Assembly (NCBI GenBank): GCA_019775845.1
Contig: JADQAV010000002.1
Span: 1,550,001-1,614,000, forward strand
Source of the DNA: Myrmaecium sp. VS I D KN 1
Taxonomy: Eukaryota > Ascomycota > Dothideomycetes > Valsariales > Valsariaceae
DNA: 64,000 bases
Direction: 5' to 3'
Shown here piece by piece: positions 53,502-64,000 of this stretch. Under the pieces are notes generated by a model. That model did no database searches. It had not been told where the DNA came from and saw nothing but the letters and a program-made list of their open reading frames with translations. The position numbers were made by a program, and so were the translations under genes. Within the stretch, counting starts at the first letter, position 1. Each line of letters starts with the position of its first letter.

Positions 53502-55033
53502 ATGATTGTCCAACTCAAGAAACATCTCACGATTGTCATCAAGCTCGGTACGGCTGTTTCTCTTTCTCTGTCTTTTCACCTCGCTTTTCTCCTCCCTTTC
53601 AACTCCCGCACTGCATAAGCTCCCTGCTACCAGTGCCGTCTACTTCCAGCCTGCCTAAAGCACCTGGCTGACTCCTCTTCTCTGCAGGGACCAGCTCAAT
53701 TGTGGATGAAAAGACACACGAGCCTCTCCTCTCCATCCTTTCCACCATTGTCGAAACAGCCGTCAAACTGCACCATGCCGGCCATAAGGTCATCATTGTC
53801 TCTTCCGGTGCCATTGGCGTCGGTCTCCGCCGTATGGACCTCGAGAGACGTCCCAAGCATCTCCCCAAAGTCCAGGCGCTCGCCGCGATCGGTCAATGCC
53901 GCCTGATGTCGCTCTGGGACCAGCTCTTCGGCCACATGCGACAGCCCGTCGCCCAGATCCTGCTCACTCGCACCGACATTGCCGACCGGACCCAATACCT
54001 GAACGCCCAAAACACCTTCATCGAGCTTCTGCACATGGGCGTCATCCCCATCGTGAACGAGAACGACACCCTCGCCGTTACCGAGATCAAGTTCGGCGAC
54101 AACGACACCCTCTCCGCTATCACCGCCGCCATGGTCCAGGCCGACTATCTCTTCCTCATGACTGACGTCGACTGCCTCTACGACAAGAACCCGCGCACCC
54201 ACCCGGACGCAACTGCTATCGAGGTCGTCCAAGACATCGCCTCCTTGGCCGCTGACACCTCCTCCGCCGGCAGCGCCCTCGGCACCGGCGGCATGAGCAC
54301 CAAGATTGTCGCCGCCCGGCTAGCCACGTCGGCGGGCGTGACCACCGTCATCACCAAGTCGTCCAAACCGGGCAACATTGCCGCCATCGTCCAAAGCGTC
54401 GAGGCCCAGAAAGCTGCCATGCTCAACCCCTCCCTCTCCGAATCCATCCCCCCGGCACCGCTGCACACCCGCTTCCTCCCGGACACCCGCCCGATCCGGG
54501 ACCGCTACTTCTGGCTCCTTCACGGCCTCGCGCCGCACGGCACCGTCTACATCGACCAAGGCGCCTACGCGGCGCTGGCCGACAAGGCCGGCCTCCTTCC
54601 TGTCGGCATCGTCGACGTGGAAGGCCACTTCGCCCAGCAAGAAGCCGTGCGGCTCGTCGTCGTCCAACGTCCCTCCGCTTCCTCCTCCTCCACCACCCAG
54701 CCCCCCACCTCCACTCCCAACCACGACGAGCTCCACGCGCCGACCCCAGTTCCTTCCACCTCGGCCTCCTCCCCCTCGAAACTCTCCCGCGCGACCTCGT
54801 CCACCTCCCTGGCCACGCACACCCACGACGTGCACCCGGACACCCCCTTATCCGGCACCGAGGTCGGCCGGGCCCTGGTCAACTACTCGGCCGCCGAGAT
54901 CAAGCGGATCCGCGGGCTGAAGAGCACGGCCATCGCCGAGGTCCTCGGCTACGCCGACTCCGAGTACGTCGCCCTGCGGGAGAACATCGCGTTCAACAAC
55001 GCCAGTCGCAGCTCGACGCCGTTGCCGATGTAG
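53502..55033 (+). CDS. pro1: Glutamate 5-kinase with PUA domain (proline synthesis)
   Basis: Phosphorylates glutamate to glutamyl-5-phosphate, the first step of proline synthesis in the cytosol. Exons 53502-53547 and 53688-55033 give 463 aa. The amino-acid kinase domain has IVIKLG|TSSI, VIIVSSGAIGVGLRRM, AAIGQCRLMSLWDQLF, VIPIVNENDTLAVTE, FGDNDTLSAITAAM, MTDVDCLYDKNPR and ALGTGGMSTKIVAARLAT. The C-terminal PUA domain (about 285-455) is interrupted by a Ser/Thr/Pro-rich insert (about 325-385) before EVGRALVNYSAAEIKRIRGL. Feedback inhibition by proline is usual for the family. The intron is 140 bases. Complete and intact. Confidence 0.95.
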
Positions 55034-56085
55034 AGCCGCTAGAGTGGGGGACGGTCTTCTTCCTCCCGTGCTTTCTCTTCCATTTCCCTTTTTTTTTCTC
55101 CTCTTGTTGCTGTCCCTCGTGCGTGGCTGGTCTTTGTTGCTTCAGAGTTTCTTGATCAGGCGTGTCATGTCTAGAAAACGTCGCTGACCTTCTTCGAAAA
55201 AGTGTTCAGACAGTGGTGGGTGGGTAGATAGGCTTAGCGGGGAGCGACGTTAAGATATAGATGATGAATGAATGTATCAGGGGTTCTGTGGCAACTGGCG
55301 AACTCTCTTGCTAGCGAGATGAAGCGGCTTGATATCTATTTATTTATTTTTTCTTTCTTTAGTTCTTCCTTTAGTTCTTCTTTCTTCCATAAGGAAAGAA
55401 TGAATCACGTCTGCTGGCTGAGTGAGTAGGTTAACTGGATGAGTTCGCTGACGAGGCGACGACGGGCGTTTCCACGAGGCTAAGAGTAAAAGTATATATC
55501 TTCGCTTTCTTATCATTCAGTCTTCTTTCCTTCCACCCAGATACATACTCTGAACTATCTATGCTCTTCATTTTCAATCTGTTCTTCACAGTCTACAGCC
55601 CGCACTCAGACATCCACCAACCACAATCTCAAGAAAACCCCGCCAGGACAAGAAAAAGGAGGAAAAAAGGTTCACCGATGTTCTTGGAAAGGAAAGAGGA
55701 GGAGCCAAAAAAAAGAAAGAGAAAAAATAATACAGAGACATTCCAACCCCAACCACCACCCACCCCTCACGAACCACACTCCAAGAGCCCCGCAGAGAGA
55801 TGAGAAAATGAGTTAAAAAAAGAGAACCAGCAGTGAAAAAGAAACCAAAACATGTGAGCTGCAACCCTTTCTCGTCCTTGCTGTTACATGGCCCATCCTC
55901 GCTCCCCTTCCTCTCCCTGCCCCCTTCTCTCTCATCCACCCCTTTCCATTTTCCTCTTTCTGAGCATACCAGCTCCCATCAATCTGCTCGTTTCATCTAT
56001 CAATCAATTACGTCGCTGCGCTCACGCAACCGCTTATTCATACAGGTACGGCCTAGCTGTCAGCCGACACCAATCGACCGTCGCA
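55034..56085. other. Convergent intergenic region
   Basis: 1.05 kb between pro1 (plus) and nup170 (minus) stops, with T-rich runs near 55085 and 55340-55390 and A-rich sequence near 55640-55830. Both 3' untranslated regions; no gene supported. Confidence 0.5.
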
Positions 56086-59000
56086 CTATCCACGGAGCGC
56101 GCTGTCCACCTCGGCCCGCAACGTCCGCACGCGCTCCAACGACTCCGGTCCCAACAGGCTGGCGGCGATCAGGCCGCGCAGCACTTCGGCGACGCCGACG
56201 GCCGCCTCCTCCCCGCCGTAGGGGAAGTCGCCGTCGGCCATGCACTGCTTGCTCCACCGCTCGGCGACATAGACCAGCCACTCCGCCACCAGCCGGCGGT
56301 TCTTGCCGTCGAAGGGGCGGCGCTGGTCGTACAGGATGGCCTCGAGCGTGCCGAAGAGCTGCTCCGGCGGCACATTGAGATCGAGGAAGACGTCCAAGGG
56401 CCAGGTGAGCGGCTGGGTCGGGTTTTTGTCGGCGAAGCGGCAGTAGTACTCGAGCAGGGAGGGGAGGAGGAACGCTGGAGGTGCCGTTAGCGTGCTTGAG
56501 TCTCTTGCGGAATGGAGCGAAGGTGTGGATATGTCTAAAAAGGTGAGAAGGGAAAGGAGCACTTACGAATGGGGAACGTCGTCTCCGATACGTTCAGCTT
56601 GCGACCAAGCTCACGGACGCGATTCGCCACACGCTCATACGGCTGGGAGGCCGTCAGGTCGGTTTCCTCGTTGTGGACTTGATCGATGTAGTTGGCCCAC
56701 GTGAGCTGGATGTCGGTGGGGTTGCGGTGGTCAGCAACCTCATAGATCAGCAGGCAGAGGTCGTAGTAGCCGCCTTCGTCGGCATAGCTGGTGAATAGCT
56801 CCTGCAAGGGCAAGATCTTGCCATTCAGGCGACGATCAACTTCGGGCTGGTCGTCGGGCGCGATGCGCGGGTCATTGTGCATGCGATGGAGGATGTCGAG
56901 CTGGATGTTTGCGAGATCGAGATGGTCAGTGATCTCGCGGACGAGTTCTTGCCGGGCTTGACGAGACATGCGCATCTCGCCTATGCCGCCAACGCGCGTG
57001 GAGGCACTGGCCTTGGCACGGCTCAAGTATTCGATTCGGGCAGTGAGTGGTAGCTCTAAGTCGCTCTTCGCGAGTTCCAGTTGGACCAGAGCAGCCTCAA
57101 GGTAGCGGTGGTAATGAGCATGGTACTTCCAGAGGAGATCGGCATGCCCAACGTCGACGTCCGACTTCCGTTGAAGATACGGCACAACGTAAGGCGACTG
57201 GATCTGCAATAAACGATCGCTCCAGCCCTGGCTCAGATACCAGTCGTACAAATGGTTCTGGAAGACTTCGTCGTCCGAGTCATTGATGACGCCGTACGTC
57301 TCCGATCTGTATTTGGCAGTGGGTGACAACTGCCCGTCAATCATCTCCGGGCCCTGACTAGCCACTTCGTCCACGCGCTTGACAACCTCTTGGATGAGAT
57401 CGTAGCATCTCGTCCGTTCTTCATGTGCCTCTTGCCTAGGATCCTGCGCAGGTGAGCCATCACGCAACCAGGCAAGCGCCCGGTTGCCACGATCCCGCTC
57501 ATGCGCTACCTGGAGAGCTAGCTTGACCGCACCAGCGTAGAAGTCAAGCTCAGTGTACATGCTGACAACCCACTGCAGCTGCTCCATCTTGAGGCTGGCC
57601 GCTACTTTTTCAAACAGGGCTAGACTGTCGTTGAGAAGCTGCCTGCTGGTGCCGCTGGCAGCGCCAGCTTCTGCTGCTTTGTTGATAAGCTCCTGTGCCT
57701 TGAATATAACGACATCATCAGCACTGCAGAAGCTTCCGCACCGTCTACGCAGAGCCTCAGCAACAGTATCGACATTGGAGCCTTTAGCGATGTTGCGTTG
57801 AACGATCGATTTGACCAGCTCCTTCGCCAGCTCTTTGCCGTCAGGAGAGGTGAACAATCCCTTGTATGTCAGGCTCCGAACCCGCTGCCGGGTATCTTCG
57901 GTCAGAGTTAGGAGTATCTCGGAAACCTGCTCGTCGAACAACGTCAAAATGAACGCAATCCCCTCGATGATACTGGAGATCAGTACGACCAACGAATGCA
58001 GTGCTCGTGATTCCCCCTGGAGCGCGAGCTCGTCCTTTTTCGTCGCCACACCTCTCAGCATCTCAGGCCCTCCTAGTCCGTCGATGAAACTCTTATTATC
58101 ATCTAAGAACTCCTGTAGGTGCGTCAAATCGTGTTGGATTTGTCGAAGTTTGGCAATTGGTACGCTGGGGGCTGCGGTGAGACCCCCAACAGGACTCATT
58201 GCCTCCTTAATGATCGGTACGTCCCAGGCTGACCGGACAAGACGAGAAATGTAGAGCGCGATGCCATCATGGCGAGGCGAAGGGCGGACGGTGTCGACGG
58301 CAGAAACCCTCTGGTCCACAAGAGAGTTTTCGTTCCAGGTAGCTTTGCCACCGAACTCTATGAAGACTTTCCGGGCGTAGTCGGTCACCTCCTTGTCAGT
58401 AATATACGCGACCCGGGAGTCAGGGGTAACGTCCGAGCCTTGGCCGCAAGCAACCGCAAGGGATGTTGCGGCCACCTCAGGGCGTCCATATCTCCTGACG
58501 AACCTCCTAACTTCGTCTTCGAATGCTTCGCTACTAGCACCTGCACGGATGGCCCCGGCGAACTGATCTACCAGTCGACGTCTCCGGATAGTGTGGACGC
58601 CGCTGTTCGTTAGAATAGCAATCTCGGTTGTTGGCCGGTCATACTGGACTGCAAGTTCGTTTCCAAAACCGGTCGGAGATGCAGAGGCTGCGAATGGTTC
58701 TGTCGTGAGACCGATTCCTTCCGCGATACCACCAAGGTTTATCCAATGGGCGGATTCCAGCAGCCTCAGAGGCTGTCCGATGGCTTCCTGCGGCTGTGCT
58801 ATCCTGCCGGCATCGGGAGCGGAAAGAAAGAGGAGGTGGTCGGCGGGGTTTTCTGGCTTCCGAACGAATGCAAAGAAATATCCAGGCGGGTATCTGACTG
58901 CCTTCTCCGTGTACTTAAGTTGCAACGAATTCTCGTCGATCATCTGCGGGTTTGCGGAATTGTTGGCCACCTCGGGAGGGGGGAACTTGATATGATGTAC

Positions 59001-60325
59001 TTGCATACTCGACGGGCGCGCCGATAGATCGGAGCTGGAGGCGCCAGGAGTAGCGCTGAAATATATTCGACAGCCCGTGTTTGTGGTGGCCATGAGACTG
59101 AGAAGCGAAGATTCTGCGGCAGGTATGGGGCTGATGCTTGCGATAGTCATTCTGGATCCAAGGAGCTGCGAACCTGCGCTAATGTGCGAGAGATGCGTCC
59201 TGATGCTGTGAAGACTAATGGTAAGGAGGCCTGCCAATTCCTTGTCTCTCCCGATGTGGAAGACACGGATACTGCCTCGCGATGATAATGTATACAACAG
59301 CCTCCGCGAATCATCTGCAGCCATCTGGACAATGTACTCGGTCTGTTCCTTCCGGCCAAAGGAGAGAGTTGGCAACAGAGAGGCCATTGACTTGTTCACA
59401 TGATTTATCTTGGCGCAGCGGTTCGCGAACCACCCTTCTTCCTGTTGATATGTGAATTCGTAGACGTCATCCGAGCTACGACCGCCGAAGAAGATCCTGC
59501 CAGTGCTGTCCGATCCCTCCACACAGTTTACATCTAAGCCCCTTACAGGTATGCTCATCTTAGTCTGGTAGAGTTGAACAGAATGGATGCCTTCGGATCC
59601 AGCTTCACAGGAAACCCCAAGCAATTGTATATCCGAAGTTGTCGCTACAACGAGCAGATATTGAATGGTGTCCACGAAAACCTTTGCACGAGGCCTGACC
59701 AACTTGACGGCAGTAATGCTGCTATATTGCTCTTCATATCCGATTAGTTCCGGGTTAGGATGTGTGTAATCCCAAAGATAGAGCGCGTTGTCGATCGCCA
59801 CCCAGGCATGATTGAGCTCGGCGAAGAGTCCTAGCATCGTTGAGACCTCCGCGCGGTTGTACTGATCCAGAATTTTGTCGGGGAGCTTGTACGTCTTGAC
59901 CTTTTGGTACGGTGCCCAAGCCGGGTTTGTTGGAATATCATAGTCCGCCGATTTTCCTTCTAGATGTTCAGTTAGAGATTGTCCAGCATGATCCGTTAGA
60001 GCGAGGCGGGATTCTTACGTTGAACACACTGATCCAAGTCGGGATATCTCTTCTGCTGCAGGAGAGCTTTATCAATTGTGTCGGCGGCGCGCTCTATGGG
60101 CGTGAGCGGTTGCGGTGAAGGAAGTGCTGCGGGCACAGCATGTTGCGCCATGGCGTGAGACTGTGGTGTCTGCGCCTTGTCGGGCACATTGGCCGTCGAA
60201 GACAAGCGAAAGCTAGGGGGTCGTTGTTGGAAGAGCTGCCCAGAGGGTTGTCGAGTCACCGCAGGGGTTTGAAGGTATGCGCCCGGAAGTGCGCGTTGCG
60301 GAGTCGCGGGCATCGTGTACGACAT
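56086..60325 (-). CDS. nup170: Nucleoporin Nup170 / Nup155 family
   Basis: Large inner-ring scaffold protein of the nuclear pore complex. Exons on the minus strand 60325-60019, 59959-56567 and 56474-56086 give 1362 aa, a normal length. A Pro/Gln-rich N terminus (about 1-75) leads into ADTIDKALLQQKRYPDLDQC. The beta-propeller begins with YDIPTNPAWAPYQKVK, KILDQYNRAEVSTMLGLFAE, LNHAWVAIDNALYLWDY, and contains GRIFFGGRSSDDVYEFTYQ. The alpha-solenoid fills the C-terminal half (LYDWYLSQGWSDRLLQIQSP, HADLLWKYHAHYHRYLEAAL, and LEYLSRAKASAST-like helices). Intron 1 is 59 bases and intron 2 is 92 bases. The C terminus is complete (LRAEVDSALRG). Divergent from aim41. Confidence 0.95.
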
Positions 60326-61038
60326 GGTGATGACAGGAGCGGTATGAGCTTATGGAAGAACGCGCGACGGAGGCAGTGAAGAGTGAGTGGGTTGGACAAG
60401 CTCCACTGGAATCAAGTCTGCCCACGATGAAGCATGGGAAGGGTTGTGGGTACCCAGGAATGAGAGGCGTGAGGAAATCACAAGGAAGCGTCCGAGAGGT
60501 TATGCGCGCATACGTCGAAGTGTAGGTAGAATCAGCAAGCGCAGTGCTGCACGGGATCCGGGAGTCGCGTGCGTGTGGGAGCTTTCGCTGTCGCCGTCGC
60601 CGTCGTGATGATGGCAGTACTGCGGTAGTATCGGGAGCAGCGACGGTAGGAAGCAATGGTTGTAGCAGTGGAGTTGAGGTTGAATGTGGAAGGCTGGCAA
60701 GAGACGAACTCTTTTTGTTCGGAGGTGAATGCTCGGCCTCCATCAACAAAGCTTCCCTGGACTCTTGGCGCGCCGCGCTCCACGCCTGGCCGAGCTCGAG
60801 CTTCTTCGTGGACGACCTCCCGCGCTCACTCACCTAACCAATAATTTTCACCAACTCTAACCAGTGCCGTACCGCCGCTACATTCACATTATTCACCGAC
60901 ACTCGTTCCCTCACAGAAGGCGTCCAGGTTCTGAGCATTTTGTCTTCCTACTAGATCCTGAAATCGCCGTACCGTTTTCACGAGAGCACACTTACCACAC
61001 TTCTCGCCCGCAACGAAAAACCCCCCAGATCTGCCCTC
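60326..61038. promoter_or_regulatory. Divergent promoter nup170 / aim41
   Basis: 713 bases between opposed starts. Overlapping frames up to 200 codons here do not resemble proteins. No TATA box recognised. Confidence 0.5.
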
Positions 61039-61641
61039 ATGTCTCGTCCTATGCTTCGATTTCGCCAATGCCTCTCCGCTGGGGCGCCGCGTCCCATTCG
61101 GAGCGCCCCTAAACCCGCTCATGTCTTTTTCTGTCTCCGCCAAAACAGCAGCGCATCCGCCGCGCCCGGTCCTCTCCTTCCCCGCCTCCGCGCTCTTCTT
61201 AAGACCGCCATGCAGACCAAGTCGACGGCTCAGCTTTCAGTCCTCCGCAGCCTCCTCGCGGAAATCACCAACGCCTCCAAGACCCCTTCGCCCGTCTCCT
61301 CCGACCTCGCGCTGCTGAGCATACTGCGGAAACGGATCGCCGGGTCCAAGGCCGCGATCGAGGAGTTCCGCGCTGCGGGCAGGGAGGATCTCGCCCGGAA
61401 GGAGCAGGACCAGCTCGATGTGCTGGAGGGATACGTGACGGAAATCACGCAAGCGGCCGGGGGCGAGACGACGGAGGAGCAGATTCGGGAGATCGTGCAG
61501 AAGGCCGTGGAGGCGATCCAAACCGACGGCGGAAAGCCGGACATGGGCGCCGTGATGAAGAAAGCATTGGGCGAGCTGGAGGGCAAGCTGGTGGAGAAGA
61601 GCCAGGTTGCGAAGGCGGTAAAGGAAGTGCTGAGCAAGTAG
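61039..61641 (+). CDS. aim41: Mitochondrial protein Aim41 (YqeY/GatB-like)
   Basis: Single exon of 200 aa. The first 35 residues are basic and lack acids (MSRPMLRFRQCLSAGAPRPI), as in a mitochondrial presequence. The rest is the YqeY-like helical fold related to the tail of amidotransferase GatB: LKTAMQTKSTAQLSVLRSLL, ALLSILRKRIAGSKAAIEEF, AGREDLARKEQDQLDVLEGY, PDMGAVMKKALGELEGKLVE and the end KAVKEVLSK. Yeast Aim41 is mitochondrial with no assigned reaction. Length fits. Two in-frame ATGs near the N terminus; the first is used because it adds the presequence. Confidence 0.93.
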   Translation: MSRPMLRFRQCLSAGAPRPIRSAPKPAHVFFCLRQNSSASAAPGPLLPRLRALLKTAMQTKSTAQLSVLRSLLAEITNASKTPSPVSSDLALLSILRKRIAGSKAAIEEFRAAGREDLARKEQDQLDVLEGYVTEITQAAGGETTEEQIREIVQKAVEAIQTDGGKPDMGAVMKKALGELEGKLVEKSQVAKAVKEVLSK

Positions 61642-61927
61642 GCGGGAGGTTGTTTCCTTCCCGAGTCTGGGTCAGCATCTCAGGTTTACTATAAAAATGG
61701 ACGTAGCATGTCTACGCCCTGTACTATATCCTCTGTACGATACGCGAATAGCCATCGGATGTACGATGGGTCGTCTACGGGACTGTAGCAGTCTGGATGA
61801 CGTCGGTCATCGAAACGGACACATCAGTATACGAAATATATATGAATCACGCAATAAGTCCTCAGCAATACCAACTCTCTCTCTTCATCAGACGTGACGC
61901 ATGGTGCAGCAATGCTGCTTCAGTACC

Positions 61928-62500
61928 TTACAACCTCCCTCCGTTCTCCCTACCAGCAGCTCTGAGACCTCGTTCCCCGTCTACAAGAACACACCAGCCC
62001 TCGCCCCGCCTTCCGAACTCATTGCCCGCCAGCACCGTCTCGAATCCATCCTTGGCCGCCTGCAGGATCGATTCGTCGAAGCTGCCGGGCTGCAGCCAGA
62101 CGGCCTTGATGCCCACCTCCTTGGCCTCCCTCAGGAGCGCCTTCGTCACCGCGGGCGGGGTGATGACGCTCAAGCCATACGAGGCCGGGTCGTCGGGCAG
62201 TTGCGAGGGCGTCGAGATGGCGGGATGGTCGTGCGAGCGCACGCGGACGGAGGGCACCCGCGGATTGATCGGCTGGACCGGGAGCGAATGGGCGAGGTAC
62301 CAGGCGAACACTGTGCAGCGGAAGCGGGGACCAATTAGCCAGTATTTATCTTCCCCGGAGGAGATCCGGTATTTATTTGGGGCTATTTCAGTATAGATAT
62401 ATACAGTACCTTTGTGGCCGTACTTGGACGGATCGGAAGAGGCACCTGCGACCGCAAAGCGGGGGCAGCTGAAGAAGCGTTTCAGTGCTGCTTCGGCCAT
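61928..62500 (-). CDS. CoA-binding (Rossmann-fold) domain protein, YccU-like
   Basis: Exons on the minus strand 62500-62410 and 62310-61928 give 157 aa. The 99-base intron (GGTACTG to CACAG) keeps frame, so the unspliced reading is also open. The CoA_binding_2 fold is visible: FFSCPRFAVAGASSDPSKYG (nucleotide loop), VFAWYLAHSLPVQPINPR, LSVITPPAVTKALLREAKEV, GIKAVWLQPGSFDESILQAA. This small family is widespread in bacteria and fungi, related to the CoA-binding part of succinyl-CoA synthetase; no reaction is known. The frame continues upstream of 62500, but MAEAALKRFF matches the expected start. Convergent with aim41, 286 bases apart. Confidence 0.87.
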   Translation of the reverse strand: MAEAALKRFFSCPRFAVAGASSDPSKYGHKGTVYIYTEIAPNKYRISSGEDKYWLIGPRFRCTVFAWYLAHSLPVQPINPRVPSVRVRSHDHPAISTPSQLPDDPASYGLSVITPPAVTKALLREAKEVGIKAVWLQPGSFDESILQAAKDGFETVLAGNEFGRRGEGWCVLVDGERGLRAAGRENGGRL

Positions 62501-63478
62501 GACGTCGTCTTTCGTTCTCGAAGGACAGGACACGCAAGGCTGGGATGCGATGGGGTAAGGTCCCGGCGCTACAGGTGGGCGAATCGATCCACCTTTAGAA
62601 TGCGTGGTGCTTGGTTGGGGAAGTTTTGGGTGTAGAACTAAAGGGAGACAAATATCAGATATGAATATATCGACACCAGGATGACAAATATCTATGGCAC
62701 ACAAGGGCCACGCTCCGAACCACAAATGCAGTCAGGCCATCATACCCGAGGTTTTATAACATGTACTACCCTCAGTGGCGAGTTCCTACGATTCCGTGTA
62801 ATGACGCATGGATTATAGAATACACTGTGTACAAGTACCTGGCGAGGATATGTCCTAGATAGGCCAGTGGAAGAGTATACATCCACTATCCCTGGCTTGA
62901 TTATGATGGTACAACAGTAAGTAGGCATGACATATCAAACGGAGAAAGCGGAAGGCACATAATTCAATTCCTGCTATCCTAAGAAACGCCAACCTTGAAA
63001 TCGCAATGGTGGATCATGATATGTAAAGGGATGTGCTGGTCAAGGCAAGACTATCGCTCGAGACCAAGGTGAAAAGGAACGCCAATCTTCGTAACGCGTG
63101 AGTGCAGATGCATTTCCAGTGAACTTCATCCGGTAACATCGGCTTATCGTCACGGGACTTCCGTGCTTTAGGGGGTCGTTGACTCGTAGATTTCGTGGCT
63201 CGTGAACATCATATCTGCAATGAAAATGGCGGTATCCCCCTACAACAATATAGGTGGACAGGGCTCATGTAATGCGTGGAGAAGCCTCTTAATGGCTTTT
63301 GGGCGAGGGCCGCTATGTCAGCGTTGCTATCATCGCTGCCACTAACTCTGGTTTCGGGCCTTTCCGTCCTGCGGTTATACAGTCAGTCTCATTATCTCCT
63401 TTAGACGATCGATCGAGCCCCTGGAACAACTCACACGAGAGCGTCAAGGAAAGGAACGAGGCAAGGAACCTACACAAC
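62501..63478. other. Intergenic between tandem minus-strand genes
   Basis: 978 bases holding the promoter of the CoA-binding-fold gene and the 3' side of the next gene. No conserved frame or RNA gene recognised. Confidence 0.5.
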
Positions 63479-63948
63479 CTAATGTGCAGATCTCACCAGG
63501 GCCAACCTACCCTTTCTGTCCCTGTCGATACGAATCACGTCTTTCGATTCCTCTTTCTCCTTCCGGCTCTCTGTGACTGCACGGCGGTCTACAAGTTCAT
63601 AATCGCTTTCCCTCTCGTTGCGCAGGGCCCGACGTTCAAGCTCCAGATCACGCATCTCACGTTCAATCTCACGCTCACTGCGTGGATGGTCCTTACGAGG
63701 AACAAGGACAGTCAATGGTCCGCCGATGTGGTTACTCTCTTCCACACGCTCCTCGTAGTGGTCATATTGGCGATGTGTACGCGCAGGCGAGGCAGATCGG
63801 ACAGTCCCAGGAGGAGCAGCATAGTATCCACCTGGAGCTGCCGGGGGCGCATATACAGATTCGAGTTGGGGGGCAGCTGGAGGGATTTCGATGACATTTT
63901 GAGTAGCAGGCGGACCCGATTCATAGATGTAGGTGGTTCTAGCTGTTC
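63479..63948 (-). CDS. C-terminal exon of a DUF8035-like protein (continues beyond the window)
   Basis: Last exon of a minus-strand gene; an acceptor (TTCGAAG) precedes 63948 and upstream exons lie past position 64000. It encodes about 156 residues. The first part is Pro/Ala/Tyr-rich (TTYIYESGPPATQNVIEIPP, then APPAAPGGYYAAPPGTVRSA). The C-terminal part is a pattern I associate with the fungal DUF8035 family: GPLTVLVPRKDH, REIEREMRDLELERRALRNE, RESDYELVDR, and the end IRIDRDRKGRLALVRSAH. These proteins are usually several hundred residues, charged and without known function. The rest of the gene cannot be judged here. Confidence 0.7.
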
Positions 63949-64000
63949 CTTCGAAAGCTCATGGTCAATCGGTGATCACTTCTATATATCGCAACACCGA
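63949..64000 (-). other. Partial intron of the gene above
   Basis: The coding frame meets TGA just upstream of the proposed acceptor, and the sequence has a possible branch site (ATTGAC). The intron runs off the window. Confidence 0.45.

Noticed and set aside
1-64000. tRNA, rRNA or CRISPR-like arrays
   Set aside because: I found no cloverleaf with a GTTCRAN loop and matched arms, no rRNA sequence, and no regularly spaced repeats outside coding minisatellites. A tRNA scan could still find one I missed.

Overview
The window is a gene-dense stretch of nuclear DNA from a filamentous ascomycete (Pezizomycotina; Eurotiomycetes is plausible but not proven). The evidence is short introns of about 47-120 bases with GTRNGT donors and CTRAY branch sites, fungus-specific families (signalling mucin Msb2, Hos3-type deacetylase, Zn2Cys6 regulator, fungal L-galactonate dehydratase), and an AT-rich block with the CpA/TpG loss left by repeat-induced point mutation (RIP). 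I support 23 protein genes, one decayed gene and one transposon relic. Gene models were built by hand from reading frames and splice signals.

Layout, left to right. Positions 1-10784: glucose-6-phosphate isomerase (cut by the window start), the AGC kinase YpkA, the SAGA subunit Ada2 divergent from it, and two conserved proteins of unknown function. Positions 10785-17301: a Zn2Cys6 transcription factor with in-frame stops and a frameshift, a 1.44-kb RIP-degraded DNA transposon with inverted ends and an 8-bp target duplication, and a divergent MFS transporter. Positions 17302-20328: L-galactonate dehydratase of the D-galacturonate (pectin) pathway, whose promoter carries three YCCNCCAAT sites and a CreA-type inverted repeat. 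Positions 20329-29344: a gene-poor leader, a protein with a long Glu/Arg/Lys octad repeat, and the deacetylase Hos3. Positions 29345-37083: Tip41 and Aurora kinase (divergent), then Msp1 and Tim21 (divergent). Positions 37084-48218: a doubtful small gene, about 5 kb without a convincing gene, then the osmosensing mucin Msb2. Positions 48219-63948: COPI beta-prime, Atp23 and glutamate 5-kinase (divergent), Nup170 and Aim41 (divergent), a CoA-binding-fold protein, and the end of a DUF8035-like protein.

Most genes are single-copy housekeeping genes without a shared pathway. Two themes recur by position only: TOR-linked signalling (YpkA, Tip41) and mitochondrial biogenesis or quality control (Msp1, Tim21, Atp23, Aim41). 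Several pairs share divergent promoters of 0.3-0.7 kb. The accessory part is 10.8-20.3 kb: the transposon sits between the decayed regulator and the transporter, and a carbon-source-controlled sugar-acid gene follows. I see no strong sign of a wholly new system; the best leads are the galacturonate-type promoter architecture, the transposon-split regulator/transporter pair, and the octad-repeat protein.
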